Of a stretch of 64,000 bases of DNA, positions 51,915-61,519 are shown piece after piece (positions within the stretch are counted from its first letter, which is position 1; each line of letters begins with the position of its first letter). The position numbers and the translations under genes are program-made. Source of the DNA: Winogradskyella helgolandensis. Lineage in GTDB: Bacteria; Bacteroidota; Bacteroidia; Flavobacteriales; Flavobacteriaceae. Under the pieces are notes generated by a model. It was not told the origin of the DNA. It saw nothing but the letters and a program-made list of their open reading frames with translations, and ran no database searches. The stretch spans positions 248,001 through 312,000 of the forward strand of contig NZ_JABFHO010000001.1 in assembly GCF_013404085.1 (NCBI RefSeq). The letters run 5' to 3'.

Positions 51915-52295
51915 TTATATCCCGATAATTAAGAAGTTATTGAACTCGTCAATTTCTAATTCAACGCTTTCACAGGGAAAAATACTTAATTCCATTTTTT
52001 GACTGTAAACAATGTTGTTTGATGCGACTACAATGATTTCGTTATTAGACAATTCGAGCCAATCCGTATTTTCCGCTATGGATAATGTTTGTGAATGCAA
52101 TAGGCTATAATCTTGTCCGTAAACTATAAAATCAAAACTGTCCGTTCCATTGTTCGTAAACTTAATTTGAGGTAAATCATCAACGCAATTAAGCGTTTGA
52201 GGACTTAAATCGTCTTGAATTTCTTGCACATCAGAAGAATCAGCTGTACAATTTACCATAAGTAAAAGCACTAAAATGAGTGTTACATTTTTCAT
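51915..52295 (-). CDS. Small lipoprotein of unknown function
   Basis: The internal ATG at 52293-52295 gives 126 residues with a clear lipoprotein signal (KNVTLILVLLLMVNCTADSS, Cys at about 15); the longer upstream reading is implausible. The mature region is acidic and beta-rich (SNNEIIVVASNNIVYSQKME). I recognise no family. It is monocistronic, with a probable terminator just downstream. Confidence 0.62.
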   Translation of the reverse strand: MKNVTLILVLLLMVNCTADSSDVQEIQDDLSPQTLNCVDDLPQIKFTNNGTDSFDFIVYGQDYSLLHSQTLSIAENTDWLELSNNEIIVVASNNIVYSQKMELSIFPCESVELEIDEFNNFLIIGI

Positions 52296-52422
52296 AAGTA
52301 GGTTATTTTTATCTATTTGGGACTGCAATATAGAAAAAACAAACAAAAGCTCGATAAAAAGTGTATTTATTCGACGAACGGTAATTTTTGGAAAATATAA
52401 AAATTGTTGACTAGCCCAAGAA

Positions 52423-53283
52423 CTATAACATCTTCAAGGTATTTACCTCTTGCTCAGTAAGGTGCTTCCAGTGACCACGAGGAATGTCTTTTTTAGTTAA
52501 ATGACCAATCGCTACGCAATCAATTTTCACGATATCGTAGTTAAGTTCCTCAAATATAGTACGTAGAATAGTATTTCCAGTATTTTTAATTTTAATACCT
52601 ACTTGGTTTTTAGATTCTCCTTGAATGTAGCTTATTTCCTCTACAGCAACGAGTTTACCTTCTATTTTAAAACCCTCTTGAATCTTTTTTAAATCTTCAA
52701 ATTTTAAATTCTTATCAAGTTCTATTTGAAATAATCGAGCCACTCCACTTTTAGAATTTGTGAATTTTTGAACTACTACATCATCATTAGTAAACAAAAG
52801 TAACCCTAATGAATTTCTACCTAAACGACCAATTGGTTTAATGTTTGCACTAGTTGCATTGGCAACTAAATCCATAACCGTTCTACCTTTACCTTCAGCA
52901 GTTGTCGTTGCAAAACCTTTTGGTTTATTTAATAAAACATAAACAGGAAGTTCTGGTGTAATGCGTTGGCCATCAAAACGAACTTCGTCTGTGCGTTTTA
53001 CTTTGTAACCCATTTCGGTAACCACTTTACCGTTTACCATAACTAAACCAATGGCTATATTCTCATCCGCTTCGCGACGTGAACACATACCACTATTGGC
53101 TATGTATTTATTTAAACGCATCTCATCTGGATTGGATGATTTTGATGGTTGCGATGTCTTCTTTATAGATGACGAATTCTTTTTAAAAGGAGCATTACCT
53201 CTAGCAAAGCTATTAGTTTTACTATTAGCATTTCCTCTTCCTGAAGTCTTTCCTTTTCCTTTGCTTTCTTGATTTCTGCTCAT
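52423..53283 (-). CDS. RsuA/RluB-family pseudouridine synthase with disordered N-terminus
   Basis: A 286-residue protein. The first 50 residues are low-complexity Lys/Asn/Ser/Gly-rich and probably bind RNA nonspecifically. An S4 domain (RLNKYIANSGMCSRREADENI, about 57-77) and the catalytic domain follow, with KPIGRLGRNSLGLLLFTND; the catalytic Asp of this family normally follows the GRLD motif, and here the motif reads GRLGRNS. This subgroup of enzymes modifies 23S or 16S rRNA uridines. The altered GRLD motif is notable. It follows the isoprenoid genes by about 110 bp. Confidence 0.82.
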   Translation of the reverse strand: MSRNQESKGKGKTSGRGNANSKTNSFARGNAPFKKNSSSIKKTSQPSKSSNPDEMRLNKYIANSGMCSRREADENIAIGLVMVNGKVVTEMGYKVKRTDEVRFDGQRITPELPVYVLLNKPKGFATTTAEGKGRTVMDLVANATSANIKPIGRLGRNSLGLLLFTNDDVVVQKFTNSKSGVARLFQIELDKNLKFEDLKKIQEGFKIEGKLVAVEEISYIQGESKNQVGIKIKNTGNTILRTIFEELNYDIVKIDCVAIGHLTKKDIPRGHWKHLTEQEVNTLKML

Positions 53284-53391
53284 GTTTCAGTTTTTTGCAA
53301 AGGTAAGCAATAGTTTATATCTAGTGCTTAATTATTTGAGTTGTTTAACACTATAGATTTTCAATACGTTAGAAAATGGTGCGGACTACAA

Positions 53392-54294
53392 TTAAATACG
53401 GTTTAAAACAATAGAAACATCAATCAAAAGAATAGAAAACACACCAACTACAATGATAAATTTTAAGATGTTATGAAGTATAAGATAGTGGTTTTTTTTA
53501 TTCGATTTCAGTAAAACAATGAGGTAAAGTAACAATAACACAATACTGAGATAGAAGAAATAATACATATGACCAATCTTAAAAAACAGAATAAGTATAA
53601 TTGCCGAAATAATGGTAAAAACTCCTACAATCGTTAGCATTAACTTAGATACCTTTTCTCCATAAACAACAGGAATAGTCCTGTAGTTCAGCGCCAAATC
53701 TCCTTTTAAATTCTCTAAATCTTTAGTGAGCTCTCGCATAGAAATTAGCAAAAACAGAAATATACCATGGGCAAAAACAACGGTTTCAAAATTTTTATAA
53801 TAAATAAAAATAGCAAAAAACGGAGTTACTGTTAAAACTGCAGACACCATATTACCCACGATTGGCTGTTTCTTTAAGCGATGCGAGTAAAACCAAATTG
53901 CAAAAATATAGATTGAAAAAAATATTACTGCCTTAAAGGATACATAGCTAGCAAATACAACCGCTAAAAAATTTAACACAAAGTAGCATGAAAGTTTTGT
54001 GTTTTGACTCACCAAACGATCTAGCATTGTTTTTCTAGGCTTATTAATTAAATCTTTCTCAGAATCGTAGAAATTGTTAATAATATAACCACCTGCTATA
54101 GTTGCCGAAGATGCTAAAACCAACATTAAAAGATTGAGGTCTAAAAGCACTGATTTTACCGGCTTATCGTGAGCAAAAATATAAATTGAAGCTAAATATT
54201 GGGCAATAACAACAACTAAAATGTTATAACCTCTGACTACTGAAAATAGGCTGAAAAATTTTAGAAGAATATGTTTCTGCCGTCTTGATAACAT
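53392..54294 (-). CDS. UbiA-family prenyltransferase (geranylgeranylglycerol-phosphate-type)
   Basis: The best start is ATG 54292-54294 (MLSRRQKHILLKFFSLFS), giving 300 residues with about eight transmembrane segments. The first acidic motif is NNFYDSEKDLINKPRK (about residues 76-91); the second is the DLENLKGD stretch (about 197-204). This matches UbiA-type membrane prenyltransferases annotated in flavobacteria as geranylgeranylglycerol-phosphate geranylgeranyltransferases. It lies in a mevalonate-pathway run, and its allylic diphosphate substrate comes from that pathway. Confidence 0.83.
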   Translation of the reverse strand: MLSRRQKHILLKFFSLFSVVRGYNILVVVIAQYLASIYIFAHDKPVKSVLLDLNLLMLVLASSATIAGGYIINNFYDSEKDLINKPRKTMLDRLVSQNTKLSCYFVLNFLAVVFASYVSFKAVIFFSIYIFAIWFYSHRLKKQPIVGNMVSAVLTVTPFFAIFIYYKNFETVVFAHGIFLFLLISMRELTKDLENLKGDLALNYRTIPVVYGEKVSKLMLTIVGVFTIISAIILILFFKIGHMYYFFYLSIVLLLLYLIVLLKSNKKNHYLILHNILKFIIVVGVFSILLIDVSIVLNRI

Positions 54295-54359
54295 GATTTT
54301 GAATCTGTAAAATTCTGAAACAACACTGAGACTCAACGCAGCGCTTTAAACAAAAAAAA

Positions 54360-55289
54360 TTAGAAATTATAAACTACCTCTAACTTCTGACCTTTAAGAG
54401 CTTCTCTTGCTATGTCAATGTTTTCAGTAAATCCTAAGATGTAACCTCCACCACCAGAACCACAAAGTTTTAGGTAATAATCGTTAGTATCTAATCCTTT
54501 TTTCCATAACTCATGAAACTGAGCAGGAATCATAGGTTTAAAGTTATTAAGTACAACTTTAGATAATTGCTTAGTGTTTTTAAATAGTGATTTCATGTCG
54601 CCTTTTAAGAAATCATCTACACAAGCATCTGTATGTTTTATAAATTGATCTTTAAGCATGCTACGGAAACCTTCATTTTTCATGCTTTCCATAAAAATAC
54701 TCACCATTGGTGCCGTTTCTCCAACAATACCACTGTCTAATAAAAACACAGCTCCTTTTCCCTCTGCTTTTTGAGAAGGAATACCTGTTGCTTCAATATT
54801 ATCTTTAGAATTTATTAAAATTGGAAGACTCAAATAACTATTTAAGGGATCTAAACCTGAAGATTTACCATGAAAAAACGATTCCATTTCAGAAAAAATA
54901 GTCTTTAACTTTAATAGTTTTTCACGAGTTAAATTCTCTAAAACCGTAATTTTATCACTTGCATATTTATCGTAAATAGCAGCAACTAAAGCGCCACTAC
55001 TTCCTACTCCATAGCCTTGCGGAATTGAAGAATCAAAATACATACCTGCATCAACATCTTCTTGCAGTTTATTAGTATTAAAAACTACTAACTTAGTATC
55101 TAAACCTTTTAAATACGTAGCAAAACGCTTTAAACTTTCGTTAGAACTTAGCGCTTCTTTACTTGGGTTTTCATCTCTCTTTAAAGCTCCATTATAAAAA
55201 TTATAAGGAATAGATAAGCCTTTAGAATCTTTGATAATTCCGTATTCACCAAATAAAAGTATTTTAGAATAAAATAGTGGTCCCTTCAT
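54360..55289 (-). CDS. GHMP kinase, mevalonate kinase-like
   Basis: A 309-residue GHMP-superfamily kinase. KILLFGEYGIIKDSKGL (residues 9-25) matches the substrate-end motif of mevalonate kinases, SIPQGYGVGSSGALVAA (about 88-104) is the ATP-binding loop, and KLCGSGGGGYILGF (about 279-292) is the third motif. The nearby diphosphomevalonate decarboxylase supports mevalonate or phosphomevalonate kinase activity. The two are separated by 40 bp and run in the same direction. Confidence 0.85.
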   Translation of the reverse strand: MKGPLFYSKILLFGEYGIIKDSKGLSIPYNFYNGALKRDENPSKEALSSNESLKRFATYLKGLDTKLVVFNTNKLQEDVDAGMYFDSSIPQGYGVGSSGALVAAIYDKYASDKITVLENLTREKLLKLKTIFSEMESFFHGKSSGLDPLNSYLSLPILINSKDNIEATGIPSQKAEGKGAVFLLDSGIVGETAPMVSIFMESMKNEGFRSMLKDQFIKHTDACVDDFLKGDMKSLFKNTKQLSKVVLNNFKPMIPAQFHELWKKGLDTNDYYLKLCGSGGGGYILGFTENIDIAREALKGQKLEVVYNF

Positions 55290-55329
55290 GTAATATTAGT
55301 AATAGCTTTAACAAATATACGTATTAAAA

Positions 55330-56433
55330 TCATAATTGGTTCGCACCATGACCGATTTGGTCGCAAATATAATGTTCATTTTGGCAATAGTTAGCTAATT
55401 CATTCTTAATGAATTGTAGAACAGTTTCAGTTTCATTTTCCGGATATAAAACATGAACATTGGCTCCTGCATCAAGTGTAAAACACACTTTAGAATCCGT
55501 TTTTAATCTATAAGCCCAAATTTTATTGATAATTTCTAAGGTGTTTGGTTTCATTAATATGAAATACGGCATGCTAGTCATCATCATAGCGTGAAGTGTT
55601 AAGGCTTCACTTTCTACAATTTTTACAAATTCGTCTAAATCACCAGAAGCTAAGATGGTATTCAACTTCGCTAAATTATCATGCGCTTGCGAAAAACGTT
55701 CTTTTGCAAATGGATGACCAAACATTAATTGATGACCCACTGTACTGCTGACCTGTTTTTCACCTTTATCGACTAATAATATAGTGTCTTGGTAATTTTT
55801 AAAGTTTGAATGTACATTTCCTTCAAATTTTACTCCATATAAATCTGAACTTGCTTCAATAATTTCATTTCTTCCCCAAACTACAAGTTCGCCTTCTATG
55901 CTTCGGCAAGCGCTTCCTGAACCTAACCTAGCTAGAAATGATGCCTTTTGGTGGAAATAAGATATCGATTCTTCACTATCACTTCGACCTCGCTCAGTTT
56001 CCAAACTTAATGATTGTTCAATACTCATTAAACACAAAGCAATGGCACTCATTCCAGACGCAGAAGAAGCGATACCTGAACTATGCGGAAATGTATTTGA
56101 GGTTTCAATCTTAAAATGATAATCCTTTAGAAAAGGCATATACATTTCAATACGCTCAAAAAAGGTTTGAATTTTAGGTTTGAAGGCTTCGTTTTTTTCA
56201 CCTTCGAAATAAATATCGAAACTAAAACCCTTCTCTTCCTTTTTAGTGTAAGTGATTTCTGTGATTGTTTTACAGTTTGAAAGTGTAAAACTAATAGAAG
56301 GATTCTCTGGAATTTGATGTTCCTTTTTTCCCCAATATTTTACCAAAGCAATATTACTTGGAGATTCCCATTTTATGGAATCATTTTCAACATTGGTGTG
56401 GTAGGATTTGAGAATAAAGTCTTGTTCTGTCAT
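55330..56433 (-). CDS. mvaD: Diphosphomevalonate decarboxylase with an extra loop
   Basis: A 367-residue GHMP enzyme. SNIALVKYWGKKEHQIPENP (about residues 26-45) is the substrate signature, HSSGIASSASGMSAIALCL (about 118-136) the ATP loop, and FLARLGSGSACRSIEG (about 165-180) the third conserved block. It decarboxylates diphosphomevalonate to isopentenyl diphosphate. A short extra segment ETERGRSDSEES lies between the two blocks; it is encoded by a repeat-like DNA phrase at 55980-55998. Start codon fits directly after the DUF1697 gene by 6 bp. Confidence 0.88.
   Translation of the reverse strand: MTEQDFILKSYHTNVENDSIKWESPSNIALVKYWGKKEHQIPENPSISFTLSNCKTITEITYTKKEEKGFSFDIYFEGEKNEAFKPKIQTFFERIEMYMPFLKDYHFKIETSNTFPHSSGIASSASGMSAIALCLMSIEQSLSLETERGRSDSEESISYFHQKASFLARLGSGSACRSIEGELVVWGRNEIIEASSDLYGVKFEGNVHSNFKNYQDTILLVDKGEKQVSSTVGHQLMFGHPFAKERFSQAHDNLAKLNTILASGDLDEFVKIVESEALTLHAMMMTSMPYFILMKPNTLEIINKIWAYRLKTDSKVCFTLDAGANVHVLYPENETETVLQFIKNELANYCQNEHYICDQIGHGANQL
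55980..55998. repeat. Repeat-like phrase CACTTCGACCTCGCTCAGT inside mvaD
   Basis: The 19-base phrase resembles the CTTCGAC-CGCTCAG repeat that I recall between genes in flavobacteria. It encodes part of an extra, hydrophilic loop (ERGRSDSE) of the decarboxylase. It may be a relic of a palindromic element in a coding sequence, like that at 18855-18956, but is much shorter. Confidence 0.35.
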
Positions 56434-56439
56434 TGCATT

Positions 56440-56973
56440 TTAAATATCTGACAAAGATAAGAGTTTTACTATTGTTTTATAATTTCTTGCCGTAGCATTG
56501 ACATTAAGTTTCTTTTCAAAAAAATTCAGGTTGAATTTAGATTGGCCGTAACCTTTTTCACAATACAAATAAATACAGTCGTTAAGAATTACATATATAT
56601 CATTAGGATACACTTTTTGAGACGCTTCTTCTACCAATTGTTGATCTGGTATTTCACTTAACATTACAAAATAACTGTCTACTTTTTTGTCCTCTGAAAA
56701 AGGACAATTACTATATATAGTTTTTAATTCTTGCTGCGTCTTTATGATAACCGGAACCTCAAAACCAAATTGATCACTAATCAACTTTTTAATTTCTTTT
56801 TCTAAAACTTTAGCATCATTTGTAGAGGACTGAAAAATAACATTCCCACTTTGAATATAGGTTTTCACATGTTCTAATCCAGAATTTGTCAATAATTCTC
56901 TTAATTCTGCCATTGGTACTTTTTTGTGTCCACCAACATTAATACCTCTTAAAAGTGTTATATATGTAATCAT
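56440..56973 (-). CDS. DUF1697 protein
   Basis: A 177-residue protein of the DUF1697 family: ITLLRGINVGGHKKVPMAEL (residues 4-23), YIQSGNVIFQS and the C-terminal NATARNYKTIVKLL. The family is cytosolic, small and uncharacterised. It lies 6 bp upstream of mvaD and reads in the same direction, so it is probably in the same transcript, though no metabolic link is known. Confidence 0.85.
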   Translation of the reverse strand: MITYITLLRGINVGGHKKVPMAELRELLTNSGLEHVKTYIQSGNVIFQSSTNDAKVLEKEIKKLISDQFGFEVPVIIKTQQELKTIYSNCPFSEDKKVDSYFVMLSEIPDQQLVEEASQKVYPNDIYVILNDCIYLYCEKGYGQSKFNLNFFEKKLNVNATARNYKTIVKLLSLSDI

Positions 56974-57163
56974 AATTAAAAATACTGAGATTAATTACTC
57001 AAAAGTAATATCTAATTACTATTTAATTAATAAAATGGCAAAAGCATAAATTTCCTCAATTTAGAAACGCCATAAAAAGCGCCCACAAAATGCAAATAAA
57101 TCCGTTAAAACAACTCTGGTCTTATAAAAAAATGTAGTTTTACGGCACTAATAGTAATATTAC

Positions 57164-59437
57164 ATGTGTTTTCCCAAATTGAACACTGTTATTGTTTTAT
57201 TTATAACCCTAATTACCAACTCTTTTGCACAAGCACAAGAGTCCCTTATAAATACCGGTAGCAGTACTTGCACTTTTAACAGTCAAAAGTTAGATATACT
57301 CGTAAGAAACGATAGCCTTTATGAGGCAACGGTTCTCATTAACGATGCTTTAAGATTTTCAAAACAATACAATTCAAAAGAAACTGAGGCTAAATCTTAC
57401 AATGCTTTTGGAAGCGTAATGACTAAGATGTCTAATTTTACTAAAGCAGAAAAATACCACAAGAAAGCATTAAAAATTTACGATTCACTTAACATAGACA
57501 AAGGCAGAAACCTCTCGTACTCTGGCTTACTTAATAGTTATGTTATGGGAAAAAACTATTCAAAATTCGATAGTCTATACCCAAAAGCTCAAGACATTTC
57601 TAAGAAACTCAATAGCGAAATATACTTTATAAATCTTGAGTATAAAATAAAAAAAGAATACTACAGTTTTGATAATGCGAATATGCTTACATCTAGTAAT
57701 ATTGCTTTAATTGATTTAAAAAACACAGATTTTAATCGCCTAAATTATTCTAAAAGTTACCGAATAGAAAATCTTAAACAGAATTTATATCAATCTTTTA
57801 AATACTATAATGCTATAGCACGCATAAAGATATCAGACTTTAAATCTTCAGATTACGAAGCTCTATTTTTAATAGATGAAGATAAACTTGCAGCTTCTAT
57901 TTCTACAGACTTTAATTCATACAGAAAATTAGCCTCGTTAAATTACTATAAATACCTCTATTATACCAATAGCAATAAAAATTTAGATTCTGCCACCAAA
58001 TATCTTTTAAAATCTGACACTTACAAGTACAGAGCACTTAATAATATAGAGCAAAAGAATATTCGAAATGGTGAGTTGGTAAATAAAATTATAAATGCGG
58101 AACAAAAGCTAGCATTAGCGAATGAAACGCGCAAAAAAGAAGCATTAAACTCTCAGATATTCTTAGTAAGCACCATTATTACGAGTATTACTTTAATTAT
58201 AATCCTTACCGTATTTTACTTCTACTTTAAAGCCAGAAAAAACATTGTAAAGGTTAATGAAGCTTTAAAAGATTCTAACTCCAAACTGATTGCTATAGAT
58301 AAAGATCGATTAGAATTTTTCTCAATATTAAGTCATGAATTACGTACACCTATTTATGGCATTAGTGGATTAGCTACACTTATAAACCAAGAAAATGATG
58401 ATGCAAAAAAGCAATCATATTTGGATTCATTGATATCCTCAAGCAACTATTTATCTATACTAATAGACAATATTCTACAAGCCAATAGACTAAAGTTTGA
58501 AAAAAGAAACCTTAGATTAAAACCAGGTAAAATAGACAATATTGTTCGTCATGTTATGAGTACGGTTGCAATAGCTGCTAAAAACAAAGATTTAGAACTA
58601 AAAGTTCATATTGATGCTTCAAACGAAAATGAACATGTCTTAATAGACAAAGTGGCCTTTAGCCAAATATTAATCAATTTAGCCTACAACGCAATTCGCT
58701 ATACAAAGAAAGGTCATATTTTAATTAATGTTTTTGAAAAAAGTAGAGATGGCAAGAATATTACTTTACGCTTTGAAGTTAAAGATACTGGTATTGGCAT
58801 AAAAGAAGAACATCGCTCTGTTGTTTTTAGTGCTTTTGAAAACAAAACATTTTTAAACAAAAATAGTAGTGGCTCTGGCTTGGGCTTATATATCGTAAAG
58901 ACCTTATTAAAAAGTCATAATTCTGATATCGATTTCGTTTCCACCCCAAATGAAGGGACCTGTTTTTTCTTTGAAATAACTTTTCAGCTTTCAATGGTGT
59001 TAGAAAATCAAATTAAAATACCCGTACTACCGAAAAGAGATATGCATGTTTTAATCGTTGATGACAATAAAATCAACCTTTTAATCACTAAAAAGAATAT
59101 TGAAAAAATTGAAGGTTATACTTGTCAAACAATTTCTAATGGTAAAGAAGCGATATCTATTGTTAAGGAAAAAGATTTCGATCTAATTTTAATGGATATC
59201 AACATGCCAGATATGGATGGTTACGATGTCACTAAACATATAAGAATGTTTAATCCAAATATTCCTATTTTAGCTTTGACAGCATTAAATTCTAATGAAA
59301 TTTCTACAAAAGCAGAAACTGCTGGTATAGATCAGATTATTACAAAACCTTATATTTTCGACGATTTTAAAGCCATTATTACGTCTTATGGCAATAAACA
59401 AAATCAGAGAGGCATTATAGATGCAGAAGCAATATAA
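57164..59437 (+). CDS. Hybrid sensor histidine kinase/response regulator with TPR sensor
   Basis: A 757-residue protein. A signal sequence (about residues 1-24), a helical TPR region in the periplasm (about 60-310), a transmembrane helix (about 333-355) and a coiled-coil precede the HisKA domain (FSILSHELRTPIYGISGL, His near 391). A HATPase domain (about 490-610) and a C-terminal receiver (VLIVDDNKINLL near 630, LMDINMPDMDGYD with phosphoacceptor Asp near 677) complete it. It has no DNA-binding domain after the receiver, so output must go through another regulator. Its last 34 bp overlap the convergent flavoprotein gene. Confidence 0.88.
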   Translation: MCFPKLNTVIVLFITLITNSFAQAQESLINTGSSTCTFNSQKLDILVRNDSLYEATVLINDALRFSKQYNSKETEAKSYNAFGSVMTKMSNFTKAEKYHKKALKIYDSLNIDKGRNLSYSGLLNSYVMGKNYSKFDSLYPKAQDISKKLNSEIYFINLEYKIKKEYYSFDNANMLTSSNIALIDLKNTDFNRLNYSKSYRIENLKQNLYQSFKYYNAIARIKISDFKSSDYEALFLIDEDKLAASISTDFNSYRKLASLNYYKYLYYTNSNKNLDSATKYLLKSDTYKYRALNNIEQKNIRNGELVNKIINAEQKLALANETRKKEALNSQIFLVSTIITSITLIIILTVFYFYFKARKNIVKVNEALKDSNSKLIAIDKDRLEFFSILSHELRTPIYGISGLATLINQENDDAKKQSYLDSLISSSNYLSILIDNILQANRLKFEKRNLRLKPGKIDNIVRHVMSTVAIAAKNKDLELKVHIDASNENEHVLIDKVAFSQILINLAYNAIRYTKKGHILINVFEKSRDGKNITLRFEVKDTGIGIKEEHRSVVFSAFENKTFLNKNSSGSGLGLYIVKTLLKSHNSDIDFVSTPNEGTCFFFEITFQLSMVLENQIKIPVLPKRDMHVLIVDDNKINLLITKKNIEKIEGYTCQTISNGKEAISIVKEKDFDLILMDINMPDMDGYDVTKHIRMFNPNIPILALTALNSNEISTKAETAGIDQIITKPYIFDDFKAIITSYGNKQNQRGIIDAEAI

Positions 59438-60621
59438 GCACTAGTCCAAGCATTTTGAAAGTTAAAACCACCCGTTACAGCATCTACATCAATAACCTCA
59501 CCTGCAAAATATAGATTAGGAATACGTTTACTTTCAAATGTTTTAAAATTCACTTCTTTTAAATCTACGCCTCCTGCAGTAACAAACTCATCCTTAAAGG
59601 TACTTTTTCCTGTAACTTGAAAAATAGCGTTAGTCAATTGATTAGCTAAAGCCTCTAATTGCTGTTTATTCAAATCTGCCCATCGCATTGTCTCACTTAT
59701 ATCTGAAGCTAAAACCAATTGTTTCCATAGGCGTTTTGGCAAATCAAATTGCGCTAATTTAACGACTGTCTTTTTTGCAAAGTCTTGCTTAAGATTTTTC
59801 AGTTCTTCTAAACAAGACTCAAAATCTAACTGAATAAAATTAATTTCAATTTTAAAATTATAATTCAACCTCGCCAATTCTACAGCGCCAAATGCGGACA
59901 ATTTTAAAATGACTGGTGCACTCATACCGACATGTGTAATTAACACTGGACCATTAGATTCTAAATCGGTTCCAACCACTTTAATGTCTACATTTTTTGC
60001 AACAACACCAGGAATATCCTTGATACGTTTATCTTTAATATCAAACGTAAAAAGAGATGGAACAGGTTGAATGATATTATGACCTAAATCTTCGAGTAAA
60101 TTCCAGATTTTAGGATTGCTTCCTGTGGCAATTAATAGTTTTTGAGATTGAAATTCCCCTTGTGATGTTTCAATTATAAAATTATTTTCAAAGGCCTGAA
60201 TTGACTTTACGGAATGGTTATAAAGCACTTCAACATTATGTTTCTCAGCTTCTTTCAAAAAACAATCAATAATCGTTTGCGATGAATTTGAAACCGGAAA
60301 CATGCGACCATCTTCTTCTATCTTTAATTCCACTCCACGTTCTTCAAACCAAGCAATAGTATCACCCGTCATAAAACTATGAAAAGGGCCTAAAAGTTCC
60401 TTTTCACCTCTTGGATAATTTAATACTAATTCTGATGGTATAAATTCAGCATGCGTTACATTACAGCGTCCTCCACCAGAAATTTTCACTTTTTGTAAGC
60501 CTTCTTTCCCACGTTCCAAAATGGCAACCGATAATTCCGGATGCTTTTCTGCGATGTTAATGGCTGCAAAAAAACCTGCGGCACCTCCACCAATAATTAT
60601 AATATCTTTTTGTGTATTCAA
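59404..60621 (-). CDS. HI0933/BaiN-like FAD-dependent oxidoreductase
   Basis: A 405-residue flavoprotein. IIGGGAAGFFAAINIAE (residues 8-24) is the FAD-binding motif, VKISGGGRCNVTHAEF (about 45-60) is the family signature and FVTAGGVDLKEVNF with NLYFAGEVIDVDAVTGGFNFQ closes the protein. Members are annotated as aminoacetone oxidase or NAD(P)/FAD-dependent reductases and the native substrate is unknown. It converges on the hybrid kinase gene with a 34-bp 3' overlap. Confidence 0.88.
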   Translation of the reverse strand: MNTQKDIIIIGGGAAGFFAAINIAEKHPELSVAILERGKEGLQKVKISGGGRCNVTHAEFIPSELVLNYPRGEKELLGPFHSFMTGDTIAWFEERGVELKIEEDGRMFPVSNSSQTIIDCFLKEAEKHNVEVLYNHSVKSIQAFENNFIIETSQGEFQSQKLLIATGSNPKIWNLLEDLGHNIIQPVPSLFTFDIKDKRIKDIPGVVAKNVDIKVVGTDLESNGPVLITHVGMSAPVILKLSAFGAVELARLNYNFKIEINFIQLDFESCLEELKNLKQDFAKKTVVKLAQFDLPKRLWKQLVLASDISETMRWADLNKQQLEALANQLTNAIFQVTGKSTFKDEFVTAGGVDLKEVNFKTFESKRIPNLYFAGEVIDVDAVTGGFNFQNAWTSAYIASASIMPL

Positions 60622-60705
60622 ACTATTATCTTAAGAAGATTTTGTGATTATTAATTTGTGTTATTTAATGACGAGCACTACTTTGAGTCAAAGTATAAAA
60701 TTACA

Positions 60706-61515
60706 ATGATATACATCAAAAGACTAATATTTCTATTATTTATTGTGAACTCTTGTCAATCTATAGGACAGCTAAAAATTGAGAACCGTATTACTAACGA
60801 ATTAAAGGAAGTATCTGCTGCTGAAATGGCTAAAGATTCTGACATCATTTGGGTGATTCAAGATGCAGGAAACGACAATAACCTCATAGGATTAGATAAC
60901 AACGGACAGATCGTTAGGAACATTTATATCAGCAATGCCAAAAACAAAGACTGGGAAGATTTAACGTCAGATAACCAAGGTCATATTTACATAGGCGATT
61001 TTGGAAACAACAATAAAAAACGCAAAACATTTAAAATCTATAAGGTTAATGACAACGATTTAAATGCAAGTTCTGCTGTCGCCGCAGTCATTGAATTCTC
61101 TCTTCCTAAAAATCAAAAATCTGAAGATTTCGAGTCCTTTTTTATTTACAATAACTACTTCTATATTTTTAGTAAAGAGAATAAAAAGTTTGTTGTTTTA
61201 AAAGTTAAAAATAGCGTAGGAAAGCATGTTGCTGAAGTACATTCTGAATATAAATTGAAAGGTAAAAACAATAAAATTACCTCAGCCGATATTAGCGAAG
61301 ATGGTAAAACCGTTATTCTTTTAAATCACGATAAATTATGGAAAATCACCAATTTTGAGCATGATGATTTTTTCTCTGGCGAGATCACTGAAGCTGCATT
61401 TGGTCATGATTCACAAAAAGAAGGCATATGCTTTAAGACAAACTCAACCATTATTATTACAGATGAAAGAAAAAATTCTGAAGGAGGCTATATCTATTCT
61501 TTCAATTTGAATTAG
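60706..61515 (+). CDS. Secreted beta-propeller-like protein, unknown function
   Basis: The start at 60706-60708 (MIYIKRLIFLLFIVNSCQS) gives 269 residues with a signal peptide and possible lipobox (NSC); the upstream reading adds a non-signal N-terminus. The mature part has repeats of the form GHIYIGDFGNNNKKRKTFKI and KTVILLNHDKLWKI, as in six-bladed beta-propellers related to SdiA-regulated proteins. The ligand is unknown. It is convergent with the DUF2254 gene, with a 4-bp gap. Confidence 0.7.
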   Translation: MIYIKRLIFLLFIVNSCQSIGQLKIENRITNELKEVSAAEMAKDSDIIWVIQDAGNDNNLIGLDNNGQIVRNIYISNAKNKDWEDLTSDNQGHIYIGDFGNNNKKRKTFKIYKVNDNDLNASSAVAAVIEFSLPKNQKSEDFESFFIYNNYFYIFSKENKKFVVLKVKNSVGKHVAEVHSEYKLKGKNNKITSADISEDGKTVILLNHDKLWKITNFEHDDFFSGEITEAAFGHDSQKEGICFKTNSTIIITDERKNSEGGYIYSFNLN

Positions 61516-61519
61516 CGTC

